Below, one piece after another: positions 9,639-18,363 of a stretch of 64,000 bases of DNA. Under the pieces are notes generated by a model. The model was given only the letters and a program-made list of their open reading frames with translations. It was not told where the DNA came from and did not search any database. A program made the position numbers and the translations under genes. Source of the DNA: Cyclobacterium amurskyense (GTDB lineage Bacteria > Bacteroidota > Bacteroidia > Cytophagales > Cyclobacteriaceae); NCBI RefSeq assembly GCF_001050135.1, contig NZ_CP012040.1, positions 1,736,001-1,800,000 on the forward strand, written 5' to 3'. Positions within the stretch are counted from its first letter, which is position 1; each line of letters opens with the position of its first letter.

Positions 9639-9857
9639 TTTAACCCAGATTATGTAATAGAATTTCTCCGTCCTGACAATAGTCAAGGGTGAAGCCTGTC
9701 CCGTGTTTACGGGAAGTGTTGCAATCGCAAGCAAATCAGACTGTTTGGATATTTTAGCATAGCACCGCTTTGGTGAAATTGAAAACAGCAACGAAGTGAC
9801 TGATTTTAAAGCGATTTCAGCACGTAATAGATTGTCTATTGCATATTTCGGGTTTAA
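9639..9857 (+). repeat. Dispersed TIR repeat, copy A
   Basis: This is a full-length copy of the roughly 218-bp intergenic repeat. The left end reads TTTAACCCAGATTATGTAAT and the right end TATTGCATATTTCGGGTTTA, which are imperfect inverted repeats of each other. Inside are small hairpins, including CCCGTGTTTACGGG and a dyad around TTGCAATCGCAA. It fills most of the 525-base gap between metK and the DinB-like gene. Frames open across it are not credible genes. Confidence 0.9.
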
Positions 9858-9890
9858 CCTAAGCTGTCAAATTCCGTTTAACTAACTGAT

Positions 9891-10472
9891 ATGAAAACTC
9901 CACAGCAAGAATTTCTTGAAAGTACTATTCAGCTATTCCGCTATTATAAAAGTCAGGGCGAAAAAGCTTTGGAACAAATTCCTGATGAGAAACTTTTCTG
10001 GCAATTTAATGAGGACTGCAACAGTGCGGCTACTATAGTCAAACATTTGTCCGGAAATATGCTTTCAAGGTGGACTGGGTTTTTAACTTCAGATGGAGAA
10101 AAACCTTGGAGAGACCGCGAAGGGGAATTTAGAAATGACTTTAAATCCAGAACAGAAATAATGAAGGCCTGGAAAATTGGTTGGGATACCCTATTCGATG
10201 CCTTGGATCATTGTACCGAAGATGATTTCAACAAACAGGTATATATCAGAAATCAATCCCATTGCTTGATAGAAGCTGTTAATCGTCAACTTGCACATTA
10301 TTCTTCACATATTGGCCAATTGATCTATCTGGCAAAAATGTTGCATACTGGTGCTTGGAGAAGCCTCAGTATTCCCAAAGGTGAATCCGAATCATTCAAC
10401 AAAGAAAAATTTGCTCAACCAAAAAATGATGTGAAGTTTTCTGATGAATTTATAAAAAGAGATAATAAATAA
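9891..10472 (+). CDS. DUF1572 / DinB-like protein
   Basis: This 193-residue protein belongs to the DinB/YfiT-like four-helix-bundle superfamily, in its DUF1572 branch. Visible family features are the N-terminal helix ending in LFWQF, the TIVKHLSGNMLSRW segment with a candidate metal-binding His near residue 50, and QLAHYSSHIGQL near residue 140, which carries two more His. These three histidines are the usual metal ligands. The biochemical role of the DUF1572 branch is unknown. It is followed 3 bases later by the EcsC-like gene and probably shares its transcript. Confidence 0.85.
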   Translation: MKTPQQEFLESTIQLFRYYKSQGEKALEQIPDEKLFWQFNEDCNSAATIVKHLSGNMLSRWTGFLTSDGEKPWRDREGEFRNDFKSRTEIMKAWKIGWDTLFDALDHCTEDDFNKQVYIRNQSHCLIEAVNRQLAHYSSHIGQLIYLAKMLHTGAWRSLSIPKGESESFNKEKFAQPKNDVKFSDEFIKRDNK

Positions 10473-10475
10473 AAC

Positions 10476-11234
10476 ATGCCTATGAATAAAGAATACATAG
10501 ACCAACAATATGAATCTCTCGCCAGAAAGGAGTTAAAAATCTGGTTAGATAAACAGCACCAAAGCCCTTCGATAATTAGCAGAATAACTAGCGGCACGCA
10601 AAGGTCTATAAATAATATCATACCTGATAATATTCATCAAGCGGTAACATTTGCCATCGAAAAAATGGTAAAAGGAGTATTGATTGGCAATAAATTTATC
10701 TCCACTAAGCCTTACCTCTACGGACAACTTAGGCATAGGGAATTAAAAGCCCGAAAAAGTATAAAGGCTTACACTAGAACAGCATCTGTCGAAGGAGCTG
10801 TCACCGGAGCGGGTGGTATATTAATGGGTTTTGCAGACTTACCGGCTTTCTTGGCGATAAAAATGAAAATGCTCTTCCAGATTGCTGCTGCCTTCGGTCA
10901 TGAAACCAAGGAATTTAAAGAGCGGTTATTTATTCTCTATGTATTTAAGCTTACTTTTTCAACCCAAAAAACCAGAAATGAAACCATAAACATTATAGAA
11001 AACTGGGACACTTATTCCCAAACCCTGCCAGACAATCTAGATGATTTTGATTGGAGACAATTTCAATTGGAATACAGAGATTTTATGGACTTGGCAAAAT
11101 TGGCGCAAATGATCCCAATAATAGGCGCAGGAATTGGTGCGGTGGCCAATTACAAACTAAGTCTATTGCTTGGAAAAAACGCCATTCAAGCATACCGACT
11201 GAGACATCTTCAAAAGAATAAGGAATTGACTTGA
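10476..11234 (+). CDS. EcsC family protein
   Basis: The 252-residue protein matches the EcsC family, named after a Bacillus protein beside an ABC transporter and of unclear biochemical role. The family's glycine-rich segment GAVTGAGGILMGFADLPAFL lies near residues 108-127. A second hydrophobic glycine-rich segment (IPIIGAGIGAVANY) lies near the C-terminus. Both could associate with membrane. It follows the DUF1572 gene by 3 bases and ends 7 bases from the convergent oxidoreductase gene. Confidence 0.85.
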   Translation: MPMNKEYIDQQYESLARKELKIWLDKQHQSPSIISRITSGTQRSINNIIPDNIHQAVTFAIEKMVKGVLIGNKFISTKPYLYGQLRHRELKARKSIKAYTRTASVEGAVTGAGGILMGFADLPAFLAIKMKMLFQIAAAFGHETKEFKERLFILYVFKLTFSTQKTRNETINIIENWDTYSQTLPDNLDDFDWRQFQLEYRDFMDLAKLAQMIPIIGAGIGAVANYKLSLLLGKNAIQAYRLRHLQKNKELT

Positions 11235-11241
11235 GCCTCTA

Positions 11242-12336
11242 TTATTTAAGGTAAATTCGCTTCCCTTTCTTTGCACTTTCCTTCGCAGCATCCAGGATCT
11301 CCACAACCACAAGATTGTTTTCCAAAGAAGACAAATCATCGGCTTCAACTTTTATTTTCCCCCTAACAACAGCCGCCAAATAGGAAAAAGGATCGTTATA
11401 AGGGTTTTCCCTGGGACTTAGATTTTCAGCTTTCTCTTGCTTTTGCCCTTCTTTTCTGCTTAGCAATAAGGTATTATTTTTGGCAAGCAAATACCCTGTT
11501 TTACCATATACCTCCATGTCTTTTCTGCTAAAAGGCCAATTCCATGATGCCTGAATCACTCCCTGTGTATTGGGATACTCCAGCAAGATGGTAGCCTCAT
11601 CATCCACTTTTGGATATATATCAGGTTTGATTTGCTTAAGCTCCGCAGTAACAGAAATGGGTTTTTGACCATCCATTAACCAAGTCATCAGGTTGGCGCC
11701 ATAACAACCAAAATCAATAACTGCTCCGCCTCCATTTAACACAGGATCGGTCAACCAATCCAAAAACTCCTGATTGACTCCGATTTCCATAGGCCCTTCA
11801 TGACCATCATTCACAATGACCCTCCTCACCGGCCCAATTACATTATCCTTTAGTTGCTTTTTAACTTCATGATTGCTGGCATACCAGGTAGTTTCATAGT
11901 TGGTCAGCAGATGAATTTGATGTTTCCTGGCCAGATCAGCCATCTTTTTTGCATGTTCCATACTGACAGCCAAGGGCTTCTCAACCATCACATGTATGCC
12001 ACGAGGGGCACAGGCCTCCACCACTTCTAAATGTTGGTAAATGGAGCCAAAGGCCGTAACAGCTTCGGGCTTTACAGCCGAAAAGAGGGATTCCATATCT
12101 GGATAAAGCAGCTCCTCACTTAAATTATGACGGGACATCAAGCGATTGGCCAAAGCATTGTCAGGTTCCACAATACCTACAATCTCAACATCACCTTTAG
12201 CCTCCCTGCCCAGTATCCAGTTAACATGCGAATGAGTAAGCCCAACTACGGCGATTTTTACTGGAGATTGACCAAATAATAATGGAACGGGGAACATTAA
12301 TACAAGTGTAAAAAATACAACTAGTGATTTTCTCAT
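11242..12336 (-). CDS. Exported Gfo/Idh/MocA family oxidoreductase
   Basis: This is an NAD(P)-dependent oxidoreductase of the family that acts on sugars and inositols. A hydrophobic N-terminus ending in LLFGQS looks like a signal peptide, so it is probably exported. The nucleotide-binding fold starts at IAVVGLTHSH, and the family's catalytic-site motif MVEKPLAV lies near residue 118. The C-terminal alpha/beta domain is complete. It starts 2 bases after the upstream gene, so the two form one operon. A periplasmic enzyme of this type would need a retained cofactor; this is inference. Confidence 0.88.
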   Translation of the reverse strand: MRKSLVVFFTLVLMFPVPLLFGQSPVKIAVVGLTHSHVNWILGREAKGDVEIVGIVEPDNALANRLMSRHNLSEELLYPDMESLFSAVKPEAVTAFGSIYQHLEVVEACAPRGIHVMVEKPLAVSMEHAKKMADLARKHQIHLLTNYETTWYASNHEVKKQLKDNVIGPVRRVIVNDGHEGPMEIGVNQEFLDWLTDPVLNGGGAVIDFGCYGANLMTWLMDGQKPISVTAELKQIKPDIYPKVDDEATILLEYPNTQGVIQASWNWPFSRKDMEVYGKTGYLLAKNNTLLLSRKEGQKQEKAENLSPRENPYNDPFSYLAAVVRGKIKVEADDLSSLENNLVVVEILDAAKESAKKGKRIYLK

Positions 12337-12338
12337 GG

Positions 12339-12950
12339 TTATTTCTTTTTAATAGAATCAATTAAATTATGAAAATATCCTTCTTGATTACCGCGTCTTT
12401 TATTCCTTGCTTTTTGTCTTCTCTTCTTGTTTTGTTTATTCCCTTTTACAAGAACTGACCTTGCTGAAATACCAACCTGCCCATTGTACCATGGCTGTCT
12501 GCCAACGATATTTATATTTGGCTTATAATCCACTGAGAAATTGATCCCAAGTAAGGTGAGTTCAAGTCCTGCAAGTAAATCCACCCCTACGGTTCCGTTG
12601 CCATACGTTTGTATGATCTGCATGCTTTCAGGTATTTTTTGACGGCTTTCTTCTATTCCAAAAGAAACACCCGCACCGTAATAGTAATTTAATCTTTTCG
12701 TCACCAATGGGCGATGCCTTTCTAATATGGCATGGGCAGTGGTATTGTAAACAAAGTCACTTTGAAGAATCCCTTCCACCGTAAGCCCCTTTTTGATACG
12801 CTGCTGTAAAGTAAATCCCAGCATACGACCCTGATTATTATTGCCCAGCCTTAGACCAGCACTCGTGCCATAACTCTGCCCTGAGACCATGGGAACATGG
12901 ACAATAAGTAACATTATCGTTAAAATAACTATAAAATTGTTTTTCTGCAT
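12339..12950 (-). CDS. Exported hypothetical protein, possible beta-barrel
   Basis: I do not recognise the family. The 203-residue protein has a clear signal peptide ending near VSGQ, then alternating polar and hydrophobic stretches with many Gly and Tyr residues (SAGLRLG, YYYGAGVSFGIE, LLAGLELTLLGINFSVDYKP), as in small outer-membrane beta-barrels. The C-terminus is an unusual strongly basic tail (NKQNKKRRQKARNKRRG). It is the first gene of an operon with the exported oxidoreductase. The tail after the barrel-like part is odd and could bind nucleic acid or lipopolysaccharide phosphate; that is speculation. Confidence 0.65.
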   Translation of the reverse strand: MQKNNFIVILTIMLLIVHVPMVSGQSYGTSAGLRLGNNNQGRMLGFTLQQRIKKGLTVEGILQSDFVYNTTAHAILERHRPLVTKRLNYYYGAGVSFGIEESRQKIPESMQIIQTYGNGTVGVDLLAGLELTLLGINFSVDYKPNINIVGRQPWYNGQVGISARSVLVKGNKQNKKRRQKARNKRRGNQEGYFHNLIDSIKKK

Positions 12951-13075
12951 TACAATAAATTAAATATCAGGTATATACACCAAAAAGCCAGCCAAATCCT
13001 CACATAATTCATCAAAATGTTTCAATCCGCTTATTTTGTAAAGGCTAAATCTCTGAATCCCCTCTACCTGAAAGC

Positions 13076-13293
13076 TTTAACCCGGATTATGTAATAGGAT
13101 TTCTCCGCCCTGACAATGTCAGGGGTGAAGCCTGTCCCGTGTTTACGGGAAGTGTTGCAATCGCAAGAAAATCAGACTGTTTGGAGATTTTAGCATAGCA
13201 CCGCTATGGTGAAATTGAAAACAGCAACGAAGTGGCTGATTTTAAAGCGATTTCAGCACGTAATAGAATGTCTATTGCATATTTTGGGTTTAA
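13076..13293 (+). repeat. Dispersed TIR repeat, copy B
   Basis: This is a full-length 218-bp copy in an intergenic region of about 520 bases, and a good representative of the family. The ends TTTAACCCGGATTATGTAAT and ATTGCATATTTTGGGTTTAA are imperfect inverted repeats. It carries the internal hairpins CCTGACAATGTCAGG and CCCGTGTTTACGGG. The rest of this gap contains only AT-rich upstream sequence of the next gene. Confidence 0.92.
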
Positions 13294-13468
13294 CCATAAG
13301 CCTAATCTACCCCAATGAAAATGCGCTAGATTAAAGCATTGTATAGATTAAAAACAACTTCTACAATATCCTCCAGTATATTTATTACTAAAACAAGAAT
13401 TATATCGATGTGTTGTGATATTGTATCAATAAATAATTAAATTTAAGTTTAACAATAAAGTCTGAGTT

Positions 13469-14215
13469 ATGAAATCAATCCTATTAATGATCTGCTTTAC
13501 CATTACTACTGGACTTATGTCTCAGGAATTGGAAGGTGCATGGATTTTAACCCATCAAAATGGAGAAGCGATTACTGACAAAGAATTTATAAAAATTTAC
13601 CAGGATGGTTACTTTTCCTTTGGAGCCAAAGAATTAAAAGGAGATAAATTTCTTTATGCCGGGGGAGGGGAATACACATTGGAAGGAAATGTTTACAATG
13701 AACACTTGGACTTTTTGACTCTTGATCCTGAACAAATTGGAACCACCAATCGATACACATTGGATTTTGCGAATGACAGGCTGATTATTTCTACAAAAAT
13801 AAAAGGAGAAGACCTTATTGAAATATGGAAGAGGGTCTCGCAAGAAACTGATGATCTTACAAGAAACTGGGTAATTACCGGAAGAAAAAGAGGGGATGAA
13901 CTTTCAGAAATGATTCCAGGAGCCAGAAGAACAGTGAAAATCTTAAGTGGGGGCAGATTTCAATGGATTGCCTTCAATTCTGAAACAAAAGCCTTTAGTG
14001 GTACAGGAGGAGGTGAATATGAAGCAAAGGATGGGAAATACACTGAGAAAATCACCTTCTTTTCAAAAGATGACAGTCGCGTGGGTGCAAATCTTGAATT
14101 TGATTATAAAGTCATTGACGGAAAATGGCACCATTCAGGTTTAAGCTCAAAAGGCGATCCAATCTACGAAATCTGGTCTCCATACGAGGAAGCTTATAAT
14201 TCCAAGAAAAAATAA
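13469..14215 (+). CDS. Secreted protein with two lipocalin-like repeats
   Basis: A signal peptide (residues 1-18, ending near LMSQ) is followed by two copies of a domain of about 110 residues. Each begins with a W..TG or W.LTH strand, contains a turn with GGGEY (near residues 68 and 175), and ends with an IEIWKR or YEIWSP strand. The family resembles Bacteroidota lipocalin-like or membrane-or-secreted proteins of unknown ligand. The internal duplication is visible directly in the sequence. It is a single gene, convergent with the FG-GAP lipoprotein gene. Confidence 0.75.
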   Translation: MKSILLMICFTITTGLMSQELEGAWILTHQNGEAITDKEFIKIYQDGYFSFGAKELKGDKFLYAGGGEYTLEGNVYNEHLDFLTLDPEQIGTTNRYTLDFANDRLIISTKIKGEDLIEIWKRVSQETDDLTRNWVITGRKRGDELSEMIPGARRTVKILSGGRFQWIAFNSETKAFSGTGGGEYEAKDGKYTEKITFFSKDDSRVGANLEFDYKVIDGKWHHSGLSSKGDPIYEIWSPYEEAYNSKKK

Positions 14216-14378
14216 TTTGACCCAACTTTCCCTTTGGAAAAGCTAGTATTTAACCTGGATGTGGCAATATTTTCTTCAGAGGGGAATACCTAAGCAAAGT
14301 AAATAGAGGCATTTGAATACATAGGCCTAGTAAGGCAGTAGAGAAAAGTAAACTAAACCCTACCCTTTTAGGCCCATT

Positions 14379-15965
14379 CTATTTCGTGCTCGTATTTTCA
14401 AGCCAGGCAAAGGGAAGGGTTCCATCTGACCATTTTTCGAAATACCGTGTATGATCTGTGCCGAAAATCATTGAGCCCAGCAAAATATCAAGGTCTCCAT
14501 CACCATCCATATCTCCTGCATCCATGGCCATCCATCTCCCATCGGTACTTCCGGCAAAGGTTTGGGCCTCAAAATTCATTTCTCCCTTATTTTCTAAATA
14601 AACAAAACTCTCCTCTGGACTTTTTTCATAGTCTGGGAAAAAGCTTATTGCAGCGATATCTATGTCTCCATCTTGATCAAAATCTGATGGAATAGCCTTG
14701 TAAGCCCCATTAAGGGGATAAAAAAAGGATTCTTTAAAATGGTTGCTACCATCATTCATAAATATCCTAATGCCATGATAAGGCTTACTGATAGGATCAT
14801 AATCTGCATTGTCCCCGGCAGTATAAATAATATCATCGAAACCGTCCTCATTAAAATCAAACAGTTCAAAATAGCTTGATCCATAGGTAGGAGGGAACCT
14901 CAATACAGGCTCTTCTGCAAATTTACCATTTCCCTGGTTGTGATAAATAAAAATACCCTCATCTCCTTGTCCAAAAAGCGCAACGATGTCCTTTTTACCA
15001 TTTTTATTTAGGTCACGGATATAGGCTTTGGTTGCCCCGGGTTTGTTTCTTAACACAAATTTCTGAAGGTTTCCTGAAGGACCTTGTTTCCACCATCCAA
15101 GGCTTCCTGTATTTTTCCCATATTCAGCGATGACCATGTCTTCCAATCCATCCCCATCAAGGTCTCCCATGTCCATATGTACAGGTCTTTGTAAGTCTTT
15201 GGCCATGATTTTTGTTACCTGACCAGGAGTATTGGGCAGGCGCATGACAAATCCAAGGTCCATATCTGTTGGGTTAAATGTGCCTATAACCAGCGCATAA
15301 GAATATTCCTTACCTTGATGTACCCATACCGTACCTTCAGGACTAGAGGCTGTTTTCTGAACCTTAAACTTATTGTCCATAATCGAAAAAGTAGACCTTC
15401 CTGCATCACTGATGTACCATTGGTTAGGCCCAATTATACTAACCATCAAGTGCATGGGGTTCTTTGTTTTACTAGCAGGCTTATGCAGCTTAAAATAATC
15501 CAGGTTTTTTTTAATTTCCTTAATAGGACAATTGGGAAGTTGCTCAGGTGCCTGTTCCAGGTAAAAGGCTTTAATTTTATTGAAAATCAAAGTATCTATG
15601 GTAGGGCTTTTTGGAAAAACATTTGCACGCTCTACAATTACTCCTGCCCGACCACCTTCTAATAGTCCTAACCTGGTTGTGTCCGAGTCATAAATACCAA
15701 AAAAATGACCCATTCTAGGAAGTATGGTTTCCCATGTCTTTTTATCCAGCTGATTCGGTTCGGGATACAAATGGCAGCCCGCACAATAAGTCTTGGCCAA
15801 AACATTTGCCGGCTTATCTAATGGGTTTTGTAACACCTCTTTTTTCTGCTCAATTTTGGGAGAGGCTTTGTCCTTGTTTTGATTTTGATGGTCGCTCCTA
15901 TTACAGGCCTGTCCTAACACGATAAAACTAAAAACAAGGATGTAACGCACTATAGACATGAACAT
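14379..15965 (-). CDS. Lipoprotein with heme c motif and FG-GAP/VCBS repeats
   Basis: The N-terminus has a lipobox (LGQAC, Cys21). A heme-binding motif CAGCH is at residues 61-65, in a short cytochrome c-like region. The rest is a seven-bladed-propeller-like array of FG-GAP/VCBS repeats with calcium-binding DxDGDG loops (DLDGDGLED, DFDQDGDIDI, DMDGDGDLDI). Such proteins sit at the cell surface or in the periplasm of Bacteroidota; the partner or substrate is unknown. The start at 15965 or the ATG at 15959 are both possible. A heme plus propeller layout suggests surface electron transfer or sugar oxidation, which is inference. Confidence 0.85.
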   Translation of the reverse strand: MFMSIVRYILVFSFIVLGQACNRSDHQNQNKDKASPKIEQKKEVLQNPLDKPANVLAKTYCAGCHLYPEPNQLDKKTWETILPRMGHFFGIYDSDTTRLGLLEGGRAGVIVERANVFPKSPTIDTLIFNKIKAFYLEQAPEQLPNCPIKEIKKNLDYFKLHKPASKTKNPMHLMVSIIGPNQWYISDAGRSTFSIMDNKFKVQKTASSPEGTVWVHQGKEYSYALVIGTFNPTDMDLGFVMRLPNTPGQVTKIMAKDLQRPVHMDMGDLDGDGLEDMVIAEYGKNTGSLGWWKQGPSGNLQKFVLRNKPGATKAYIRDLNKNGKKDIVALFGQGDEGIFIYHNQGNGKFAEEPVLRFPPTYGSSYFELFDFNEDGFDDIIYTAGDNADYDPISKPYHGIRIFMNDGSNHFKESFFYPLNGAYKAIPSDFDQDGDIDIAAISFFPDYEKSPEESFVYLENKGEMNFEAQTFAGSTDGRWMAMDAGDMDGDGDLDILLGSMIFGTDHTRYFEKWSDGTLPFAWLENTSTK

Positions 15966-16345
15966 TCAGGGGTTTGAATATTAATAATATTGATTAGCCA
16001 AAGATAACCAAGCCCTAACAATATAGAATCATTTAGGACAGATAATGAAGAAGGATTGCCCAATTCCATCAAGAAGTTAGCTAATAAGCTAAGCTTGTGC
16101 CCTAGGACTTTCTCTAAGATGACCTTTATTTGGTCAGACAGCTATCAAATGCCACTATAAAAATCAGCATTACCATTCATTCCATTCTAAAACGGAACTC
16201 AAGTTAATAGCATATCAATTTGATTTTTTGCGGATAGAAACTGGTTTCAAACCAAGTTTTAACTGATGAATAATCAGGTTTTTACGTGTCATGGTTTTCT
16301 AAACCCAAGGAACATAAAGCGCTTAGTAGTTCTATTGGCTAATTC
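15966..16345. other. Intergenic region without recognisable features
   Basis: These 380 bases lie between two minus-strand genes. I see no open frame of note, no copy of the dispersed repeat and no strong terminator. Confidence 0.5.
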
Positions 16346-16786
16346 TTAACCCATCTTCCTGCTCATATTTGGTTCGGAAAAAAGACAATTCCGAATCGCC
16401 GTTTGCAGGGAGTCATTGTTAAATGGCTTTGTCAAAACATTGTCCATCAAAAGGGTTTGTGATTTGGCAACCTCAGAAAGGTCAGCCGTAACAGCAATAA
16501 TGGGGATCTTTTTGTAAAATTCACCACAAACTCCTCCACGAATTGCTTTGGCTGTTTGATAACCATTTAAAACTGGCATCTGTAAATCCATAATGATAAG
16601 GTCGAAATAGCCTTGCTGTAATTTCTCCAGTGCCTGCTCTCCATCAACGGCCATTTCTACAAATGTATTATGCCATTTTTTAAACATTGATCCCATTACC
16701 ATTCTAATTATGGGATCATCGTCTACAATTAAAAATTGTTTACCTTCCAGGCTTGTACCCCGGATGCTAGTATCGCTGTTGTTCAT
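16346..16786 (-). CDS. Stand-alone response regulator (receiver domain only)
   Basis: The 146-residue protein is a CheY-like receiver without an output domain. The acidic cluster VDDD at residues 21-24 binds magnesium, Asp67 in IIMDLQMP is the phosphorylation site, Thr100 is the switch residue, and Lys120 in LTKPF completes the active site. It has an extra N-terminal arm of about 15 residues. Receivers of this kind are usually phosphorylated by hybrid histidine kinases; none is encoded next to it, so its partner must lie elsewhere. Confidence 0.92.
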   Translation of the reverse strand: MNNSDTSIRGTSLEGKQFLIVDDDPIIRMVMGSMFKKWHNTFVEMAVDGEQALEKLQQGYFDLIIMDLQMPVLNGYQTAKAIRGGVCGEFYKKIPIIAVTADLSEVAKSQTLLMDNVLTKPFNNDSLQTAIRNCLFSEPNMSRKMG

Positions 16787-17067
16787 TTTAAAAAAGTAAG
16801 CTTTAGGCTTAAAAACAATATAATATTAAAAATATAATATCAAAATACCTAGAAAATACTTTAAGAAGCAAAATTTTAGCAATAAAATTCAATTTTCAGA
16901 TTATGATTGTTTTATAATTTGATAAATTCATCATAATACCAAAATATAAGACAATTTTATCCCTTAAAGCTTAATTTCTCTAACTTGAAATGAAGGCAAT
17001 ATTTTATTTATATTTAATAGGGATTTCCTGAAAATCAGGCTGTAAATGTAAAGTTACCCAAGGCTAA

Positions 17068-17832
17068 ATGAAACCCTTTATGAATCTGGCAACCATAAAT
17101 TGTGAACAAATTCCTTCCCCAATTTGGAGCCCAGGCACATGCTCTAAGCTTCATAGCAAGGAAGTTCACTTATGGCGAATAAGACTTAACCTCCCTCTAG
17201 TCGAACTGTCACATTTAGAAAAAAAACTGACAGCTAAAGAAAAAATGAAGGCATCAAAGTATTTACATGAAAGGGATAGAAATAGTTTTATTATTGGACA
17301 GGCCTGCACAAAAATGCTAGTTGCACAATATTTAAATATTGAGGCCTCTCAGGTTATTTTCCAAATTGGCATGAATGGTAAACCCTATATTCCCATTCAT
17401 CATAAGCTACATTTCAACCTTAGCCATTCTGGAGAATGGGTTTTTATTGCATTTGGTTCTCAGGAATTAGGGATTGATTTGGAGAAAATAGCAGGAAATT
17501 TCATTACTGACTCCCTATTGGAACAATGTTTTCACAGCAATGAACTTAAAGTAATTAAGGATTCCTATGACCCAATTGCCGAATTCTATAAATTTTGGAC
17601 AAGAAAAGAAGCTTTTTTAAAAGCAACAGGCATAGGCATAGTCGAAACCCTAAACCAATTCACTTGCTTAGACCAGTACCAAGAATTTATGTTCCCCTCC
17701 CTTTCCAACAAAACCAATTGGCAGCTCAGAAGCTTTTTTATGGATCAATCCTATGCAGTGAGTATTTGTACTTCTCCCCTTCCCAATAGGGTGCGCTTTT
17801 TTGACTATGAATCAGAGATCGATCTAACCTAA
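17068..17832 (+). CDS. 4'-phosphopantetheinyl transferase (Sfp type)
   Basis: This enzyme moves the phosphopantetheine arm of coenzyme A onto acyl or peptidyl carrier proteins. The Sfp/AcpT superfamily motifs are clear: FNLSHSGEWV near residue 117, then GIDLE with the metal ligands Asp137 and Glu139, and FWTRKEAFLKATG at residues 176-188. At 254 residues it is the Sfp-type rather than the short AcpS type. No polyketide or non-ribosomal peptide cluster is visible nearby, so it may serve flexirubin or fatty acid carrier proteins encoded elsewhere (inference). Confidence 0.92.
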   Translation: MKPFMNLATINCEQIPSPIWSPGTCSKLHSKEVHLWRIRLNLPLVELSHLEKKLTAKEKMKASKYLHERDRNSFIIGQACTKMLVAQYLNIEASQVIFQIGMNGKPYIPIHHKLHFNLSHSGEWVFIAFGSQELGIDLEKIAGNFITDSLLEQCFHSNELKVIKDSYDPIAEFYKFWTRKEAFLKATGIGIVETLNQFTCLDQYQEFMFPSLSNKTNWQLRSFFMDQSYAVSICTSPLPNRVRFFDYESEIDLT

Positions 17833-17924
17833 GACTACTATTTATAAGCGATTAGGCCAAACATTGTAACACACATTAATAAAACTCGAAATTTTACTAA
17901 AACAAGCATGCTCAAGACATATTT

Positions 17925-17957
17925 TACGTATTTTTCGTAGATTTACGATTTTTACGT
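17925..17957. promoter_or_regulatory. Predicted BlaI-type operator
   Basis: A perfect inner dyad TCGTA-N4-TACGA (17935-17948) is flanked on both sides by TACGTA (17925-17930 and 17952-17957), giving a nested 33-bp imperfect palindrome. It ends 34 bases before the BlaI/MecI-family start codon. Known BlaI-family operators are TACA/TGTA dyads, and this TACG form would be a lineage variant. Assignment to this regulator is inference from position. Confidence 0.6.
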
Positions 17958-17991
17958 AGATAAACTAATTTTTATTTACTACATTTAAATT

Positions 17992-18363
17992 ATGGAAGCA
18001 TTAACGAACAACGAGGAACAGGTGATGCAAATCATTTGGGAACTGAAAAAAGCACTTGTCAGAGATGTTTTGAATCAATTCCCTGAACCGAAACCTCCTT
18101 ATACGACCCTAGCCTCAGTGATCAAGCAACTGGAGAACAAAGGCTACCTGGACCATAAGACCTATGGCAATACCCATGAGTATTTTCCAATAATAAGTAA
18201 AAAGGCTTATCAGCACAGCAGCTTTAACCTTCTAGTGAAAAACTACTTTGAAGGTTCTGCCAAAAATGTTTTGTCATTTATGGTAAAAGAGGACAAACTA
18301 TCGGATAAAGATATTCAGGACTTAGAAAAAATGGTAGAGAACCTTAAAAAGAAATCATCATGA
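17992..18363 (+). CDS. BlaI/MecI/CopY family transcriptional repressor
   Basis: This 123-residue winged-helix repressor pairs with a BlaR1-like membrane protease. The DNA-binding region includes the segment TTLASVIKQLENKGYL near residues 35-50, and the helical C-terminus should dimerise. Family members are cleaved or released after the membrane partner senses a signal. The stop overlaps the start of the next gene by 4 bases (ATGA), so the two are translationally coupled. It probably controls its own operon through the TACG dyad just upstream. Confidence 0.92.
   Translation: MEALTNNEEQVMQIIWELKKALVRDVLNQFPEPKPPYTTLASVIKQLENKGYLDHKTYGNTHEYFPIISKKAYQHSSFNLLVKNYFEGSAKNVLSFMVKEDKLSDKDIQDLEKMVENLKKKSS

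Noticed and set aside
9528..9791. Minus-strand open frame of 87 codons.
   Set aside because: It lies across dispersed repeat copy A and similar frames are interrupted in the other copies; composition is not protein-like.
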